A stretch of 64,000 nucleotides of DNA, taken from positions 1,364,001 to 1,428,000 of the forward strand of contig NZ_PHQX01000001.1 of NCBI RefSeq assembly GCF_002803515.1, read 5' to 3'. Position numbers and translations under genes: made by a program. The DNA is from Stenotrophomonas lactitubi (GTDB taxonomy: Bacteria > Pseudomonadota > Gammaproteobacteria > Xanthomonadales > Xanthomonadaceae). Under the pieces are notes generated by a model that did no database searches, had not been told where the DNA came from, and saw only the letters and a program-made list of their open reading frames with translations. Of the stretch, positions 10,701 to 16,091 are shown piece after piece. The number at the start of each line of letters is the position of its first letter. Position 1 is the first letter of the stretch.

Positions 10701-11348
10701 GACAAGCTGACCGGCGCGAACATTTCCGGCCGAGTTGGACTGGACAGCCTGTGGATCCGCGACGCCGATCGCGAGCTCGACGGCCGCGGCATGTTCAACA
10801 ACCTGCTCGAGCAGGCCGCGGGGCCGATGGGCGGCGTCCTGAAGAACGTGCTGGTCGGCAAGCAGCAGGTGGATGAGGGTCACATCATGCGCGGCGTCGA
10901 GACCATGCTGCCCAAGGGGCTCAAGGACATGATCAAGGCTGGCCGTTACGCCACCCAGGGCGTGAACACCCTGCGCGGCGATCCGGTCGTCGAGGATCTG
11001 TCGCCCTGGGAGATCCTGCTGCAGGCGAACGGCTTCGCTCCGGAGAAGGTGTCCAGGCAGTACGAGACCACCCGCGCGCTGAAGAACTACGAGCAGCACA
11101 TCCTCGACCGCCGCAAGTCGCTCGTGAACGCCTTCGCCATGGCCCTGCGCAACGGCGATGCCAGCGACCGGGCTTCGGTGCTCAGCAAGATCGGCGCATT
11201 CAACAAGGCCAACCCGGAGCTGGCGATCACCTCGAGCGGTCTGCAGCAGTCCATCAAGAACCGGGCACGCTACAGCGCCAGGGCCGAGGCCGGCATCATC
11301 CTCAACCCGAAGTTGGCCGCTCGCCTGAACAAAGCCGTCACGGAGTAG
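1773..11348 (+). CDS. Giant phage polyvalent protein, 3191 aa
   Basis: This single reading frame of 3191 residues strings together unrelated enzymatic domains. Residues 1-480 are Ala/Gly-rich helices with a Gly-zipper stretch, followed by a Pro/Ala linker. An inorganic-pyrophosphatase-like domain spans about 785-905, with the acidic signature D829-x-D831-x-x-D834. An LPD1-like region spans about 1140-1400 and carries the zincin motif HEWMH (H1362, E1363, H1366). A phosphoribosyltransferase domain spans about 1690-1835, with PRPP loop IDDTLTQGGT (1807-1816). A second peptidase-like motif, HEAIGH (2020-2025), follows. A long helical region leads to an LPD38-like C-terminal part (about 2690-2880) and a hydrophobic segment (about 2908-2940). 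Such proteins are known from phages and conjugative elements and are thought to be injected with the DNA to protect it or modify the host. Here it is the main gene of the prophage end and is coupled to the gene before it. Family boundaries are by eye. Confidence 0.85.
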   Translation: MATFEKVDGNPFGAGAAAAAPAPAPAATDKVARRPTLSPVQGDPFQKVAKRPERSWGEAIKDTGLGIAAGAANIIGGAVEQRNAMEPTNIVRQGLRVLDRLGVKGASETAALVPGTPSEIVGRRRAGSDSAGLSKATQMATEYLGESQSDALKQEKQELQDTKGFFASAGKVLSSPRLIGNFLAEQVPNVAAMGAGTRAAAAQAGERALAGALAKGLGTEAAETAATAAGRRAATTAATGMTTIMETGSAGQQTYQQAMAQPQSVWDANPEYRRMVAAGGDPQTAKETIARGASMEAQAITAPIAAVAGRIAAPFEADVFTRGLARKPKAMLAGAARETVEEGIQEGGSQLAGNLGQRQVDPTQAAWEGVPEAAGTGAAIGGLLGGGMAAGGAVASRGDNQAAVAADAERERLARRPRATPPSLPPPPIPPQVLALPPPETMTVAPDGTVTSGGLRPEVLAEPEMRFPQGRGMSAPFDAGRVAARPRPIVPFPDAAPDSMAGIANLVSQARQSAESDQVSAPVPTQDNSGVGSAPAQDAQQGLQTPELPAAAVSASTPNVAPPWVDRETGEALREPSKVDIKQLLHNGLQYQVETHGGINTPTLLRSMRDQYGLASSRVRPLLEEVKAERRRGFTEPPAENSSTPAIDGADALAREPATESAAPQAALQQADAVTVDRAARQTRLDEGGALQVATGDALAQAETGASGAPVVEPRADSARLAPSTIEPTSVIPSAGQAVAAPEPAQDNSPAPAAAPRVAAAAAEAATNPQNDLPTPTDAQKEAGNYKKGHVRINGHDISIENPAGSQRDPRWPALKNHYGYFKGTVGKDKDHVDVFMTDRSEDPALPVFVVDQVNKDGSFDEHKVIMGTANEQEARDTYLANYSKGWTGLGGIKEMSQEQFKAWVRDPKKTTRRVTRPQAAPAASGTGPSEVAQSVAQTAENVVENDQAVSKKAQSVSSAGETESVTPQPIYTPKVRRIAGSPHYDRGDAGTLGAYFTPGRIVNGYANTRDRVLAFEPPREGGNWSVQVQGVDAAGNPLPGEGPRWHNTLPSPRDLERVLGKPVPKPRKAATAAAAAAPAAKGAAKTDAGTVKQPSQETVSGPIEDLGEKLGGARKDLAKPTGARAQRRADPEAGPAWSKKYLAMEDARNPGTWRLFKSKKGTFGNPLASRQTYASQAEAEAAIPMVELARNHRAVEREPGSWAIARDVTDRKRVYLKDGFDTRAAALQYMAENAPALIDTKTTVGEDALPRPDKVMRVGEARRDGDVQGQQFMDTFGFRGVEFGKWNNQDERQEVMNHAFDALVDLSELLNLPPRAMSLDGQIGLAFGARGHGLSGARAHYERDYAVINLTKLKGAGSLAHEWMHALDHYLGRQDGRGSDQITNSRGDKVMKASGVDDYLSNASRFRGNVRPELRAAFQELMDTMRTRAEQYVEDTARAESFLGKARDQVQKQLGDLRAHIEKERAWGSRKRPATQQELATFDAAADRLLNGEAFSTDAKPTKGGGVRFTNEELDTLDGVLKAVTNRTGFNSERTGSLDRLRDAMGTYQRRVELWQSADAGAAKTKNVPTSFMTEARKLDDGRVGNYWTTPHELLARAFSSYVEDRLQGAGRASAFMSFGSDPRFAVPVGTEFARPFPGGAERQAMNAAFDRFFAEVKHEESPTGSVRLFSRRGWDADFPDVVTAHRPGRLSAHADYAAAKAGDDTAALRVARDVITPVFVEDVRAALPEGSKPLVVAVQSQEATGNNRIPRMAAEVLAQRLGLQVSEDIVQAAKVNRSGGDALHRLANQPPFTGKVEKGRDYVLIDDTLTQGGTLAQLKTHIEDNGGKVVLATALTGKDYSRKIALNSQSLADVRERFGSIEPWWRDQFGYGFEGLTESEARTILTLDKGRLDADALRDRVAAGRVPGLRPVGEGAAGEGSGAEAPGPGGRVNRSAAPAASGGLDFDRALQLKTDLTQHWGENAPSVVVVRSAEDFPASAKVDPGYRRAEGVYDGRPTVWINAGNIATEQRFAQVLAHEAIGHYGVESVVGAKDWTQIVDAIDKLAADGSGTAALKSVLADVTRRYGTVDRETFAKEAIAVMAERGIRNSFTSRVAAAVRRFLRRVMPSLKWSEAEVRDLLSQADGFLRAGMSAQAQREMVRSYSFAQPQIDGRGEAFLEQNGGRFLRRNDQWYLADERGRPADFLTLGAARAEAERTGGQVLADPVESGPRTWSVVLPNGAEVTRAARGRLFSMPPTDALEDIDAIQRGIQGEGVLARARQKLEDLSLSKVKDSLRSTWLGALATRHLTELGRDYFPTIDRYSDYLAEMQADRNKLQAEADTIAEAARQWASKNKAESRRLFDLMHQATMDGVDPSREYQPLQFRMPGEKGLQVVNRKNVLHAIKVKQQQMRERSGDSKTNIMNEIKALKAMLKAEPRRRRQYAPLVEQWSQLSPEAQRLYSQFRDAYRSRSDAVEEALVQRIEDLKGGDLVGGQVISDSSRRMLVHKIREQFESARLQGVYFPLQRFGKFFVAAEKDGTNTFLMFESQNELDRAVKDLERREWAITARGMKMEGKATDAPSGTFVADVIDQLRTAHVSDAVQDQVYQLYLQTMPELSMRKHQIHRKSVPGFDPDAVRAFAFNMQHGSHQLARLRYAHKLQGVLTDLKDAQKKIQASPSVDTRKIVAGDALLEELGKRHEWIMNPTDSALTNLISSFGFTYYLGATPAAALVNVTQTALVSYPYLAARHGGIKAMNYLLAASRDAVRTVGNIQKTLTDPDELRAYQALEASGAIEKTQAHNLAGIAEGGLTGYNPAWSKAMEIIGWGFHKTEVVNREATGMAAYRLARADGKSFDEAVKFARDAIFDTHFDYSNANRARFMQSGTAKVLLMFRQYSLNMTWALGRMVWQATKGQDPEVRQVARRNLTGLLGMSALFSGAMGLPMMGMIMGALNGIQATFGDDDEPWDAETELRAFLTGMLGQGGADLLLHGPADKLTGANISGRVGLDSLWIRDADRELDGRGMFNNLLEQAAGPMGGVLKNVLVGKQQVDEGHIMRGVETMLPKGLKDMIKAGRYATQGVNTLRGDPVVEDLSPWEILLQANGFAPEKVSRQYETTRALKNYEQHILDRRKSLVNAFAMALRNGDASDRASVLSKIGAFNKANPELAITSSGLQQSIKNRARYSARAEAGIILNPKLAARLNKAVTE

Positions 11349-11403
11349 CTGCTGCAACGTTCTGACCCGATCGGATCTGCTTGGGTGAAAGCAGTGTGAA
11401 GAC

Positions 11404-11426
11404 GCCGGCGATGGTGCCGGCTCTAC
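11404..11426 (-). repeat. SMAG-like GTAG palindrome inside the prophage
   Basis: A GCCGGC...GCCGGC stem is followed by TCTAC, which is the reverse orientation of the GTAG-headed palindromes found across the host part of the window. It lies between the stop of the giant gene and the next phage gene. If it is a true family member, the host repeat has moved into the prophage; the short match could also be chance. Confidence 0.35.
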
Positions 11427-11447
11427 CGATACAGGGGTCAGTAACCG

Positions 11448-11801
11448 ATGGACAAGAAGGACTTTCAGGCGGTGGCCATTGGAGAAGGAAAGCAGGAGAA
11501 CGCCCAGCCCATGGACAGTGGTGCTGGTTTTCTTTCCCCTGCAACAGGCTTGGACGTGGGGCCCAAGGCATCCAGGGGGCGGCACTCCCGCCGCCAGATG
11601 CTGGAGAAGGGCATGGAAGATGAGCGCTATAAGGCTCAGGTAGTCTCGATGGAGGCCTTCAAGGCAGGCCGGGTAGGGCAGGTCCCCCCGGAGGTGCTCC
11701 AGATGTATGACGAGCTGACCCGCGACCAGCATGCGCTGGTGCGGACCTCGACCGTGCTTCTGGCCGCTCTGCGTAGACGATTGGGCCTGCCGGACCTGTA
11801 A
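11448..11801 (+). CDS. Small phage protein, 117 aa, unknown function
   Basis: A hydrophilic protein of 117 residues. The first 45 residues are low in structure-forming residues, and the rest is Arg/Lys/Glu-rich and predicted helical, ending in LLAALRRRLGLPDL. It starts at an ATG 99 bases after the giant gene and is followed by a GC-rich hairpin. No family is recognised. Its place between the virion genes and the SRAP gene suggests a late or accessory phage gene. Confidence 0.55.
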   Translation: MDKKDFQAVAIGEGKQENAQPMDSGAGFLSPATGLDVGPKASRGRHSRRQMLEKGMEDERYKAQVVSMEAFKAGRVGQVPPEVLQMYDELTRDQHALVRTSTVLLAALRRRLGLPDL

Positions 11802-11808
11802 GGTCCAC

Positions 11809-11832
11809 GGGGCCGCCGCGGCGGCCCCTTTC
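11809..11832 (+). terminator. Probable terminator after the phage virion block
   Basis: A perfect 9-bp stem, GGGGCCGCC/GGCGGCCCC, with a 2-nt loop is followed by CTTTC. It lies 8 bases after the stop of the 117-aa gene. The T-run is short, so efficiency is uncertain. Confidence 0.5.
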
Positions 11833-11884
11833 AGCGGCCTGGGACTCTCACAGCGCGATAAGGCCGGCGTGCTGTAATCCGCCC

Positions 11885-12817
11885 ATGTGCTATTCCGCCC
11901 AGATCACCGCCGCATACCAGAAGCTGGTCCGCATGACCGGTGCCACCGTGTCGCTGCAGGAGTTCGCGGCGCTCTACGCCCACGACCCGGGCAAGAAGCG
12001 GCCCAAGACCCCGAAGGCGATGGATGATGCGTTCCGGGCCGGCACCAGCGCGGCAGAGCGAGCGGTGTGGGCAGAGATCCAGCAGTGGAACCAGGCCGAG
12101 GCCGCCATTCTGGAGCAGGAGCTTTTCGCCAACCGGAAGCGCCTGGCCGATGCGGAGCGATCGCTGCAGGCCAAGGAGACGAAGAAGGCCCGAGAAGACG
12201 TGCGGATCGCCGGCAACAAGATCGAGCGCGCCATGGGCAAGCTGGCCGACCTCAAGCGCGCCGACGGCAAGGACCGGGACAGCCGGATCTTCCCCGGGGT
12301 CTACGCCCCGGTGATCGTCTCTGAGGGCGGCAAGCTTACGATCAAGCCGATGCGCTATCAGTGCCGACTGGCCGGGAAGCCGGCCAACTACGACCAGCGT
12401 TTCCCCGGCACCTACAACGCCCGCCGCGACAGCCTGGAGAAGTTCTGGGCGCCGGCCTTCGGTCACACTCATGGCCTGATGGTGGTCGACACCTTCTACG
12501 AGAATGTGGAGGGGCCGGACGGCAAGAACCAGGTGGTGCAGTTCACCCCGCGCACGCGCGAGCCAATGCTGGTGGCCTGCCTGTGGTCGCACTGGGTGGA
12601 CCCGGCCGGCAAGGAACCGGATCTACTGTCGTTCGCGGCCATCACCGACGACCCGGAACCCGAGGTGGCCGCCGCCGGCCACGACCGGACGATCATCAAC
12701 ATCAAAGCTGAGCACGTCGACGCTTGGTTGAACCCGGATCCCGCCGACCTGGCCGAGCTCTATCGGATCTTCGACGACAAGCGGCATCCCTTCTACGAGC
12801 ACCGATTGGCAGCGTAG
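11885..12817 (+). CDS. SRAP-family protein (YedK/HMCES type), phage-borne
   Basis: The protein begins MCYSAQ, so after methionine removal it exposes Cys2, the residue that SRAP proteins use to form a thiazolidine crosslink with abasic sites in single-stranded DNA. The other expected residues fit: N178 in YNARRDS, E206 in FYEN and H266 in GHDRT. At 310 aa it is longer than E. coli YedK (about 222 aa). The extra length is a charged helical insert of roughly residues 25-130. The family shields abasic sites in ssDNA from cleavage. In a prophage it could protect replicating or incoming phage DNA, which is inference. It is preceded by a terminator-like hairpin, so it is probably its own transcription unit. 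Confidence 0.85.
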   Translation: MCYSAQITAAYQKLVRMTGATVSLQEFAALYAHDPGKKRPKTPKAMDDAFRAGTSAAERAVWAEIQQWNQAEAAILEQELFANRKRLADAERSLQAKETKKAREDVRIAGNKIERAMGKLADLKRADGKDRDSRIFPGVYAPVIVSEGGKLTIKPMRYQCRLAGKPANYDQRFPGTYNARRDSLEKFWAPAFGHTHGLMVVDTFYENVEGPDGKNQVVQFTPRTREPMLVACLWSHWVDPAGKEPDLLSFAAITDDPEPEVAAAGHDRTIINIKAEHVDAWLNPDPADLAELYRIFDDKRHPFYEHRLAA

Positions 12818-12892
12818 GGCGGCTGGACGACGCGTGGCAATAAAGTGCTCACAATCGCAGGCGCTGCGACCGCCATTCGTATCCTTCCGTCC

Positions 12893-13237
12893 ATGTCACT
12901 TCCCGAATCCTTCTACTGGACAACAAGCTCCGCCGGCAAGGCGGACGAACCCCTGACCGTGATCGCGTGCGAGGGCGTGTGGTTGGTGAGCATGTCCCAG
13001 CGTGTAGACGACAACACGTGGATTGCGTCGCTGGATCGCCATCGGCATGGGCCCGGAGGGCCTTTCCGCAGATGCAGCAGTTACGAGCAAGGTCGTGCCG
13101 GCGCCGAGATGTGGGTGACCAGGCACGAGGCGAGGCTGCGGCAGGATGTGGCTGAGATCTCTCGCTGGAGGGAAGCCGTAAGAGCGAACCGACTGGCCAA
13201 GGAGACCCTCAAGCGACCATTTGCCTGGATGGAGTAG
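12893..13237 (+). CDS. Hypothetical protein, 114 aa
   Basis: The start is taken at the ATG (MSLPESFYW) rather than an in-frame GTG 48 bases upstream, because residues after the ATG look like a folded protein (WLVSMSQRVDDNTWIASLDRH) while the upstream part resembles leader sequence. The C-terminal half is a basic helix rich in Arg and Ala. No family is recognised. It lies between the SRAP gene and the membrane protein gene of the prophage and may be an accessory (moron-like) gene. Confidence 0.5.
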   Translation: MSLPESFYWTTSSAGKADEPLTVIACEGVWLVSMSQRVDDNTWIASLDRHRHGPGGPFRRCSSYEQGRAGAEMWVTRHEARLRQDVAEISRWREAVRANRLAKETLKRPFAWME

Positions 13238-13267
13238 GGGCCTGCTCGCCGTCCCTCGGCTGCTTTG

Positions 13268-13310
13268 GCGATTTGCTCAAACCGCCGATTTGATCAAATC
13301 GTCAAATCGT
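13268..13310. promoter_or_regulatory. Cluster of CGATTTG/CAAATCG half-sites (operator candidate)
   Basis: A perfect 16-bp palindrome, CGATTTGATCAAATCG, lies at 13286-13301. It is flanked by a further CGATTTG (13269-13275) and CAAATCG (13303-13309). Four copies of the half-site in about 40 bases, 38 bases before the ATG of the next gene, look like a repressor binding region. The regulator is unknown. Confidence 0.45.
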
Positions 13311-13347
13311 TCAGGCAAACTTGTGACAGGACCCAGGGGAACTGAAG

Positions 13348-14001
13348 ATGCTGGAAGCTCTTTTCCTGGCGACCGCCAAGGCGGCGCCGGCATCTACTGC
13401 AGCGGCGAGTGCTGGCTACGACTGGAAGTGGCTGGTGCCGGTAGCTACGCTGATTCTGGGCTTCGGTTTGAAATGGCTCCAGGACCACATCACCGAGAAG
13501 GACCGCAGACGGCACGCAGAAATCCTGCGCCGGGAGCAGCGTTACGACGCCCTGCGCATGCGCAGGTTGGATGCGGAGCGCGAGAACTTGCTAGCGCTCC
13601 AGCCAATGGTGATCGCCTTCATGCGGGCCGCCACCGATGCGTACAAGCTGAAGGTGAAGTCCTTCGGGGAAGGCAGTGGCGCCGCACAGTACCTGCCGGA
13701 AGGCGCGCAGGCACGTGAGGACAGGCATCTGGCATTGGCCAAGGTTGAGGACGAATTGCGCGAATCCTCCGCAGCTATCATCCCTTTGCACGCCCGAATA
13801 CATTCCGAGGAAGTGCGAGCGGCGCTCAACCATCTCGTCGACATCGTCTGGGAGGCCATGGGCGCCAAGTCAAGCCTGCGGATGACGAGGATCTGGGGCC
13901 AGGTGGATCAACCACATAACGAACTGCATACGGTCATGGGTCGGGTCATCAAGCACCTTGAGGACGAGAACCAGCAGCTTGGGGATCCGCCGGCGCGTTG
14001 A
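13348..14001 (+). CDS. Membrane-anchored coiled-coil protein, 217 aa
   Basis: The ATG is preceded by AGGGGAACTGAAG. A single transmembrane segment (about residues 26-44, WKWLVPVATLILGFGLKWL) is followed by a strongly charged helix (EKDRRRHAEILRREQRYDA) and a mostly helical domain to the end, so the body probably faces the cytoplasm. No known family. It is the last gene before the putative attachment region and has its own operator-like cluster, a layout typical of prophage genes expressed in the lysogen, such as superinfection exclusion or anti-phage membrane proteins. That role is inference. Confidence 0.6.
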   Translation: MLEALFLATAKAAPASTAAASAGYDWKWLVPVATLILGFGLKWLQDHITEKDRRRHAEILRREQRYDALRMRRLDAERENLLALQPMVIAFMRAATDAYKLKVKSFGEGSGAAQYLPEGAQAREDRHLALAKVEDELRESSAAIIPLHARIHSEEVRAALNHLVDIVWEAMGAKSSLRMTRIWGQVDQPHNELHTVMGRVIKHLEDENQQLGDPPAR

Positions 14002-14011
14002 GGGTGGCAAC

Positions 14012-14047
14012 GGTCAACATCAAATGTTGACCAAGAAGTTGACCAAA
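14012..14047 (+). repeat. GTTGACCAA repeat pair 1 (candidate integrase arm sites)
   Basis: Direct repeats GTTGACCAAG (14026-14035) and GTTGACCAAA (14038-14047) lie 12 bases apart, with an inverted GGTCAAC at 14012-14018. The same pair recurs at 14222-14242. Paired 10-bp direct repeats at a prophage end are what tyrosine-recombinase arm sites look like. Confidence 0.5.
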
Positions 14048-14095
14048 CGCTGCCAATCGATGCCCATTTCAGCCCATGTGGCAGGCATGAACGAA

Positions 14096-14128
14096 AAAGC
14101 CCATCAAGCTAAAGCATTGATGGGCTTC
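14096..14128 (+). terminator. Hairpin between the two GTTGACCAA pairs
   Basis: Stem AGCCCATCA (14098-14106) with TGATGGGCT (14118-14126), an 11-nt loop, A-rich 5' flank and TT 3' flank. It probably terminates transcription from the membrane protein gene, or from the opposite side. Confidence 0.55.
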
Positions 14129-14221
14129 GTTATTCTGGTGTCTGCGAAACCGGCGCCGATGGCGTCACGGGGACAATGCACCCCCGGTTTCTTCAAGTAT
14201 TGCAAGGCTTTCAGGCCCTTG

Positions 14222-14242
14222 GTTGACCAAGGGTTGACCAAA
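14222..14242 (+). repeat. GTTGACCAA repeat pair 2 (candidate integrase arm sites)
   Basis: GTTGACCAAG (14222-14231) and GTTGACCAAA (14233-14242), start-to-start spacing 11. This is the same two variants in the same order as pair 1, 196 bases downstream. Together they mark the probable attR side of the prophage. The core site and the integrase gene are not visible in this window. Confidence 0.5.
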
Positions 14243-14455
14243 AGCCCGCCTAACGATGGGAATGATACGGCAATCTTCCTGAACAGTCACGCGCGCGCCG
14301 ACCTGGCGCCGAGGCCGTTCAGTCGCTGGCAGCGTCCAGCACCAGGCTACTGGGCCTGCCGGACCTTTGAGCCCCTCAGAGCTGCCCGGCGGCCTATCCG
14401 CAGAAGCCGGCTACCTTCAGGCATGACCTCTCGGGTGGCACATGGCGCCTTCGTA
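14243..14455. other. Non-coding stretch at the prophage/insert boundary
   Basis: The whole gap 14002-14533 holds no convincing gene. Apart from the GTTGACCAA pairs, the hairpin and the promoter annotated separately, nothing recognisable is seen in 14243-14455. No tRNA, tmRNA or integrase remnant was found. Confidence 0.5.
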
Positions 14456-14492
14456 AATGCGATTGACAATCAATCGCATTGGGGTTAAAAAA
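14456..14492 (+). promoter_or_regulatory. Promoter with a 25-bp dyad over the -35 box
   Basis: A perfect inverted repeat, AATGCGATTG (14456-14465) and CAATCGCATT (14471-14480), has a 5-nt centre. The sequence TTGACA (14463-14468) lies inside it, followed 17 bases later by TAAAAA (14486-14491), a sigma-70-like pair. A protein bound to the dyad would block polymerase, so this is probably an operator-controlled promoter for the gene at 14534. Confidence 0.55.
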
Positions 14493-14533
14493 TACATGGG
14501 CAGGTATGGATTTGCCTCAACTCGAGATCGACT

Positions 14534-14773
14534 ATGCATCTGAAACGGAAAGGCTCCCTCGTAGTTCTTTTAAGCTTAGTTGCGCTGTGGTTCTTCGCAG
14601 CGGCAACGGTCGCCCTGGGGAATTTGTTCTGGATTTCCATAGCTATTTCGTTACTTACCACCACGTTAGCCGCTTTCGCCTTCAATGACGTGTCTCGCCC
14701 AATCAGGGCCCTCTCGATAGCGGTTTTTGTCGTGGTGCTGCTTGGGGTGGGTTGGCTCCTATTCGGAAACTAA
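14534..14773 (+). CDS. Small two-to-three-TM membrane protein, 79 aa
   Basis: Almost entirely hydrophobic after MHLKRKG, with three likely membrane segments (about residues 8-28, 30-47 and 57-77). Base composition is clearly more AT-rich than the surrounding chromosome, a sign of transfer. It follows the dyad promoter and is 12 bases ahead of the exported-protein gene, so the two probably form an operon. No family is recognised. The location beside a prophage end suggests cargo. Confidence 0.55.
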   Translation: MHLKRKGSLVVLLSLVALWFFAAATVALGNLFWISIAISLLTTTLAAFAFNDVSRPIRALSIAVFVVVLLGVGWLLFGN

Positions 14774-14785
14774 GGAAGGTTTTAA

Positions 14786-15631
14786 ATGCTCAAGAAAGCG
14801 ATATTCGCTTCAGTTATTTTCTTCGCGTCTACTGGCGCTGCAAGCGCTCAGGCTGTTGCCGCTGCCCAGTGCGAAGGGTGTAGTGATCAGCAGATGCAGG
14901 AAGCAGCGAGGGGGGAAATTGACTTCGGACCCGTTTCTGTCTTCAGCCTGTCAACTGGCGACATCAGAAGCTACCTGATCATGCCCAATCTGAAGATGTC
15001 GGAAATTGCGACACCTGCGGACCTCGCTGAGTATTACGCTCAGCTGGTTTACCTTTACCAAAGCAACGGGAATTCGCTTGAATTCCGGGTGACGGTCAAC
15101 CAGCTTTTTGGCGCAGGGCAAATTTCAGCGAGGTCAGCCAGAGTCGCCGCAGCCGCTGCTACCGAGTATCCGCAAAGCGCTTATGAAGCTCTCGCCGATT
15201 CTTCGAAGATGAACAGTATCCATGAAATGATGCGTTGGAAATATCCATCGCTCATTGCCGGGGCCAACAGCGTCTATCGAGTATTCAATCCCGTCGCGTG
15301 GCTGAACCCGCAGTCTGCGCAGGTCACCGTTCGGTTGGAGTTCCCAGACCAGTCGTCAATGATGATCACGTACAACTACGGCACCAAACTCTGGGAAAAG
15401 ATGCCGAATACCGCTCGTGACGCGCATAACAATTCAATTCCCGAAGACACGTCTGCATTTGCTGGTGGTGGTGTGAGGGAGTACAACTTTAATGGCGCAC
15501 CGTCCAGCGATCTTGTAAATTTCCTGTATTGGGCAGACCGGCACGGTATTCATGTGTCCGGTGCTACGCGTAGGGACAGGCTGGCGTGCAGCATCGTCGT
15601 CGGCGGCACCACGCGCTGCGTCTCGTTCTGA
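14786..15631 (+). CDS. Exported protein, 281 aa, unknown function
   Basis: A classical signal peptide (MLKKAIFASVIFFASTGAASAQA, cleavage near residue 21-23) is followed by a CEGCS motif and a mixed alpha/beta body. The second half has beta-rich stretches (QVTVRLEFPDQSSMMITYNY). The two Cys of CEGC and a later Cys pair near the C-terminus (LACSIVVGGTTRC) could form disulfides, which fits a periplasmic location. GC content is low for this genome. No family is recognised. Together with the membrane protein before it, it forms a small two-gene cargo operon ending at a hairpin. Confidence 0.6.
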   Translation: MLKKAIFASVIFFASTGAASAQAVAAAQCEGCSDQQMQEAARGEIDFGPVSVFSLSTGDIRSYLIMPNLKMSEIATPADLAEYYAQLVYLYQSNGNSLEFRVTVNQLFGAGQISARSARVAAAAATEYPQSAYEALADSSKMNSIHEMMRWKYPSLIAGANSVYRVFNPVAWLNPQSAQVTVRLEFPDQSSMMITYNYGTKLWEKMPNTARDAHNNSIPEDTSAFAGGGVREYNFNGAPSSDLVNFLYWADRHGIHVSGATRRDRLACSIVVGGTTRCVSF

Positions 15632-15660
15632 GTTCTTCGGCTTAATGGAAAGTTGAATAA

Positions 15661-15694
15661 GTGCCCCGCAGCTTGGACTTGGTTTGCGGGGCAC
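15661..15694 (+). terminator. Perfect 10-bp hairpin at the insert/host junction
   Basis: Arms GTGCCCCGCA (15661-15670) and TGCGGGGCAC (15685-15694) with a 14-nt loop. It lies 30 bases after the exported-protein gene and overlaps the first bases of the truncated acetyltransferase. It is either the terminator of the cargo operon or part of the recombination junction. There is no T-run. Confidence 0.45.
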
Positions 15695-15950
15695 CTCGCT
15701 GGGCCTGTTGTTCATCGACCTGTTCTACCTGCCGCCCGCACAGCGCGGCAACGGTCTGGGGTCGCAGATGCTTGCCGCCGACGAAGAGGAGGCGCGCAGG
15801 CGCGGCTGCCGTTCCGCCGTGCTCTACACCATCAGCTTCCAGGCGCCAGACTTCTACGTGAAGCATGGCTGGACCGTGTTCGGCCAGGTGCCTTGCGATC
15901 CGCCGGGCACCAGCCGGGTCTTCCTCAGCAAGGATCTGTCTGTCGCCTGA
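15684..15950 (+). pseudogene. GNAT acetyltransferase, 3' remnant
   Basis: The remaining 88 codons encode the C-terminal two thirds of a GNAT N-acetyltransferase: FIDLFYLPP (strand 4), acetyl-CoA loop QRGNGLGSQML, the E-EARRRGC helix, and the final FQAPDFYVKHGWTVFG...SRVFLSK. Family members usually have about 50-60 residues before this, including the start codon and the first two helices, and these are missing. Only a TTG inside the hairpin could start it. The cut coincides with the end of the AT-rich insert, so the gene was probably broken by that insertion. Its 5' part may lie left of the prophage, outside the window. Confidence 0.7.
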
Positions 15951-16091
15951 GCGGCAGGGGCCCAACCGTTACCACGTCAATCCGCAACATGTTGTAGAGC
16001 CACCGTCATAGCGGATTGCTAACGTCGTTGGCACGAATTTGCGACACACTGGCCACGACCATTCGAGCCATCACAGAGACGGAGACGGCCG

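Noticed and set aside
14012..14242. Replication origin iterons
   Set aside because: There are only four copies in two pairs, with no DnaA boxes, AT-rich melting region or initiator gene nearby; integrase arm sites fit better.
14456..14480. Fur box
   Set aside because: The dyad is AT-poor at its ends (ATGCG) and matches the GATAAT-type Fur consensus only weakly, so no regulator is named.
13958..14488. 176-codon frame across the GTTGACCAA repeats
   Set aside because: It overlaps the end of the preceding gene, runs through the hairpin and repeats, and has no protein-like pattern.
14002..14533. tRNA or tmRNA gene as the prophage target
   Set aside because: No cloverleaf or tmRNA-like 3' end was found between the last phage gene and the cargo unit.
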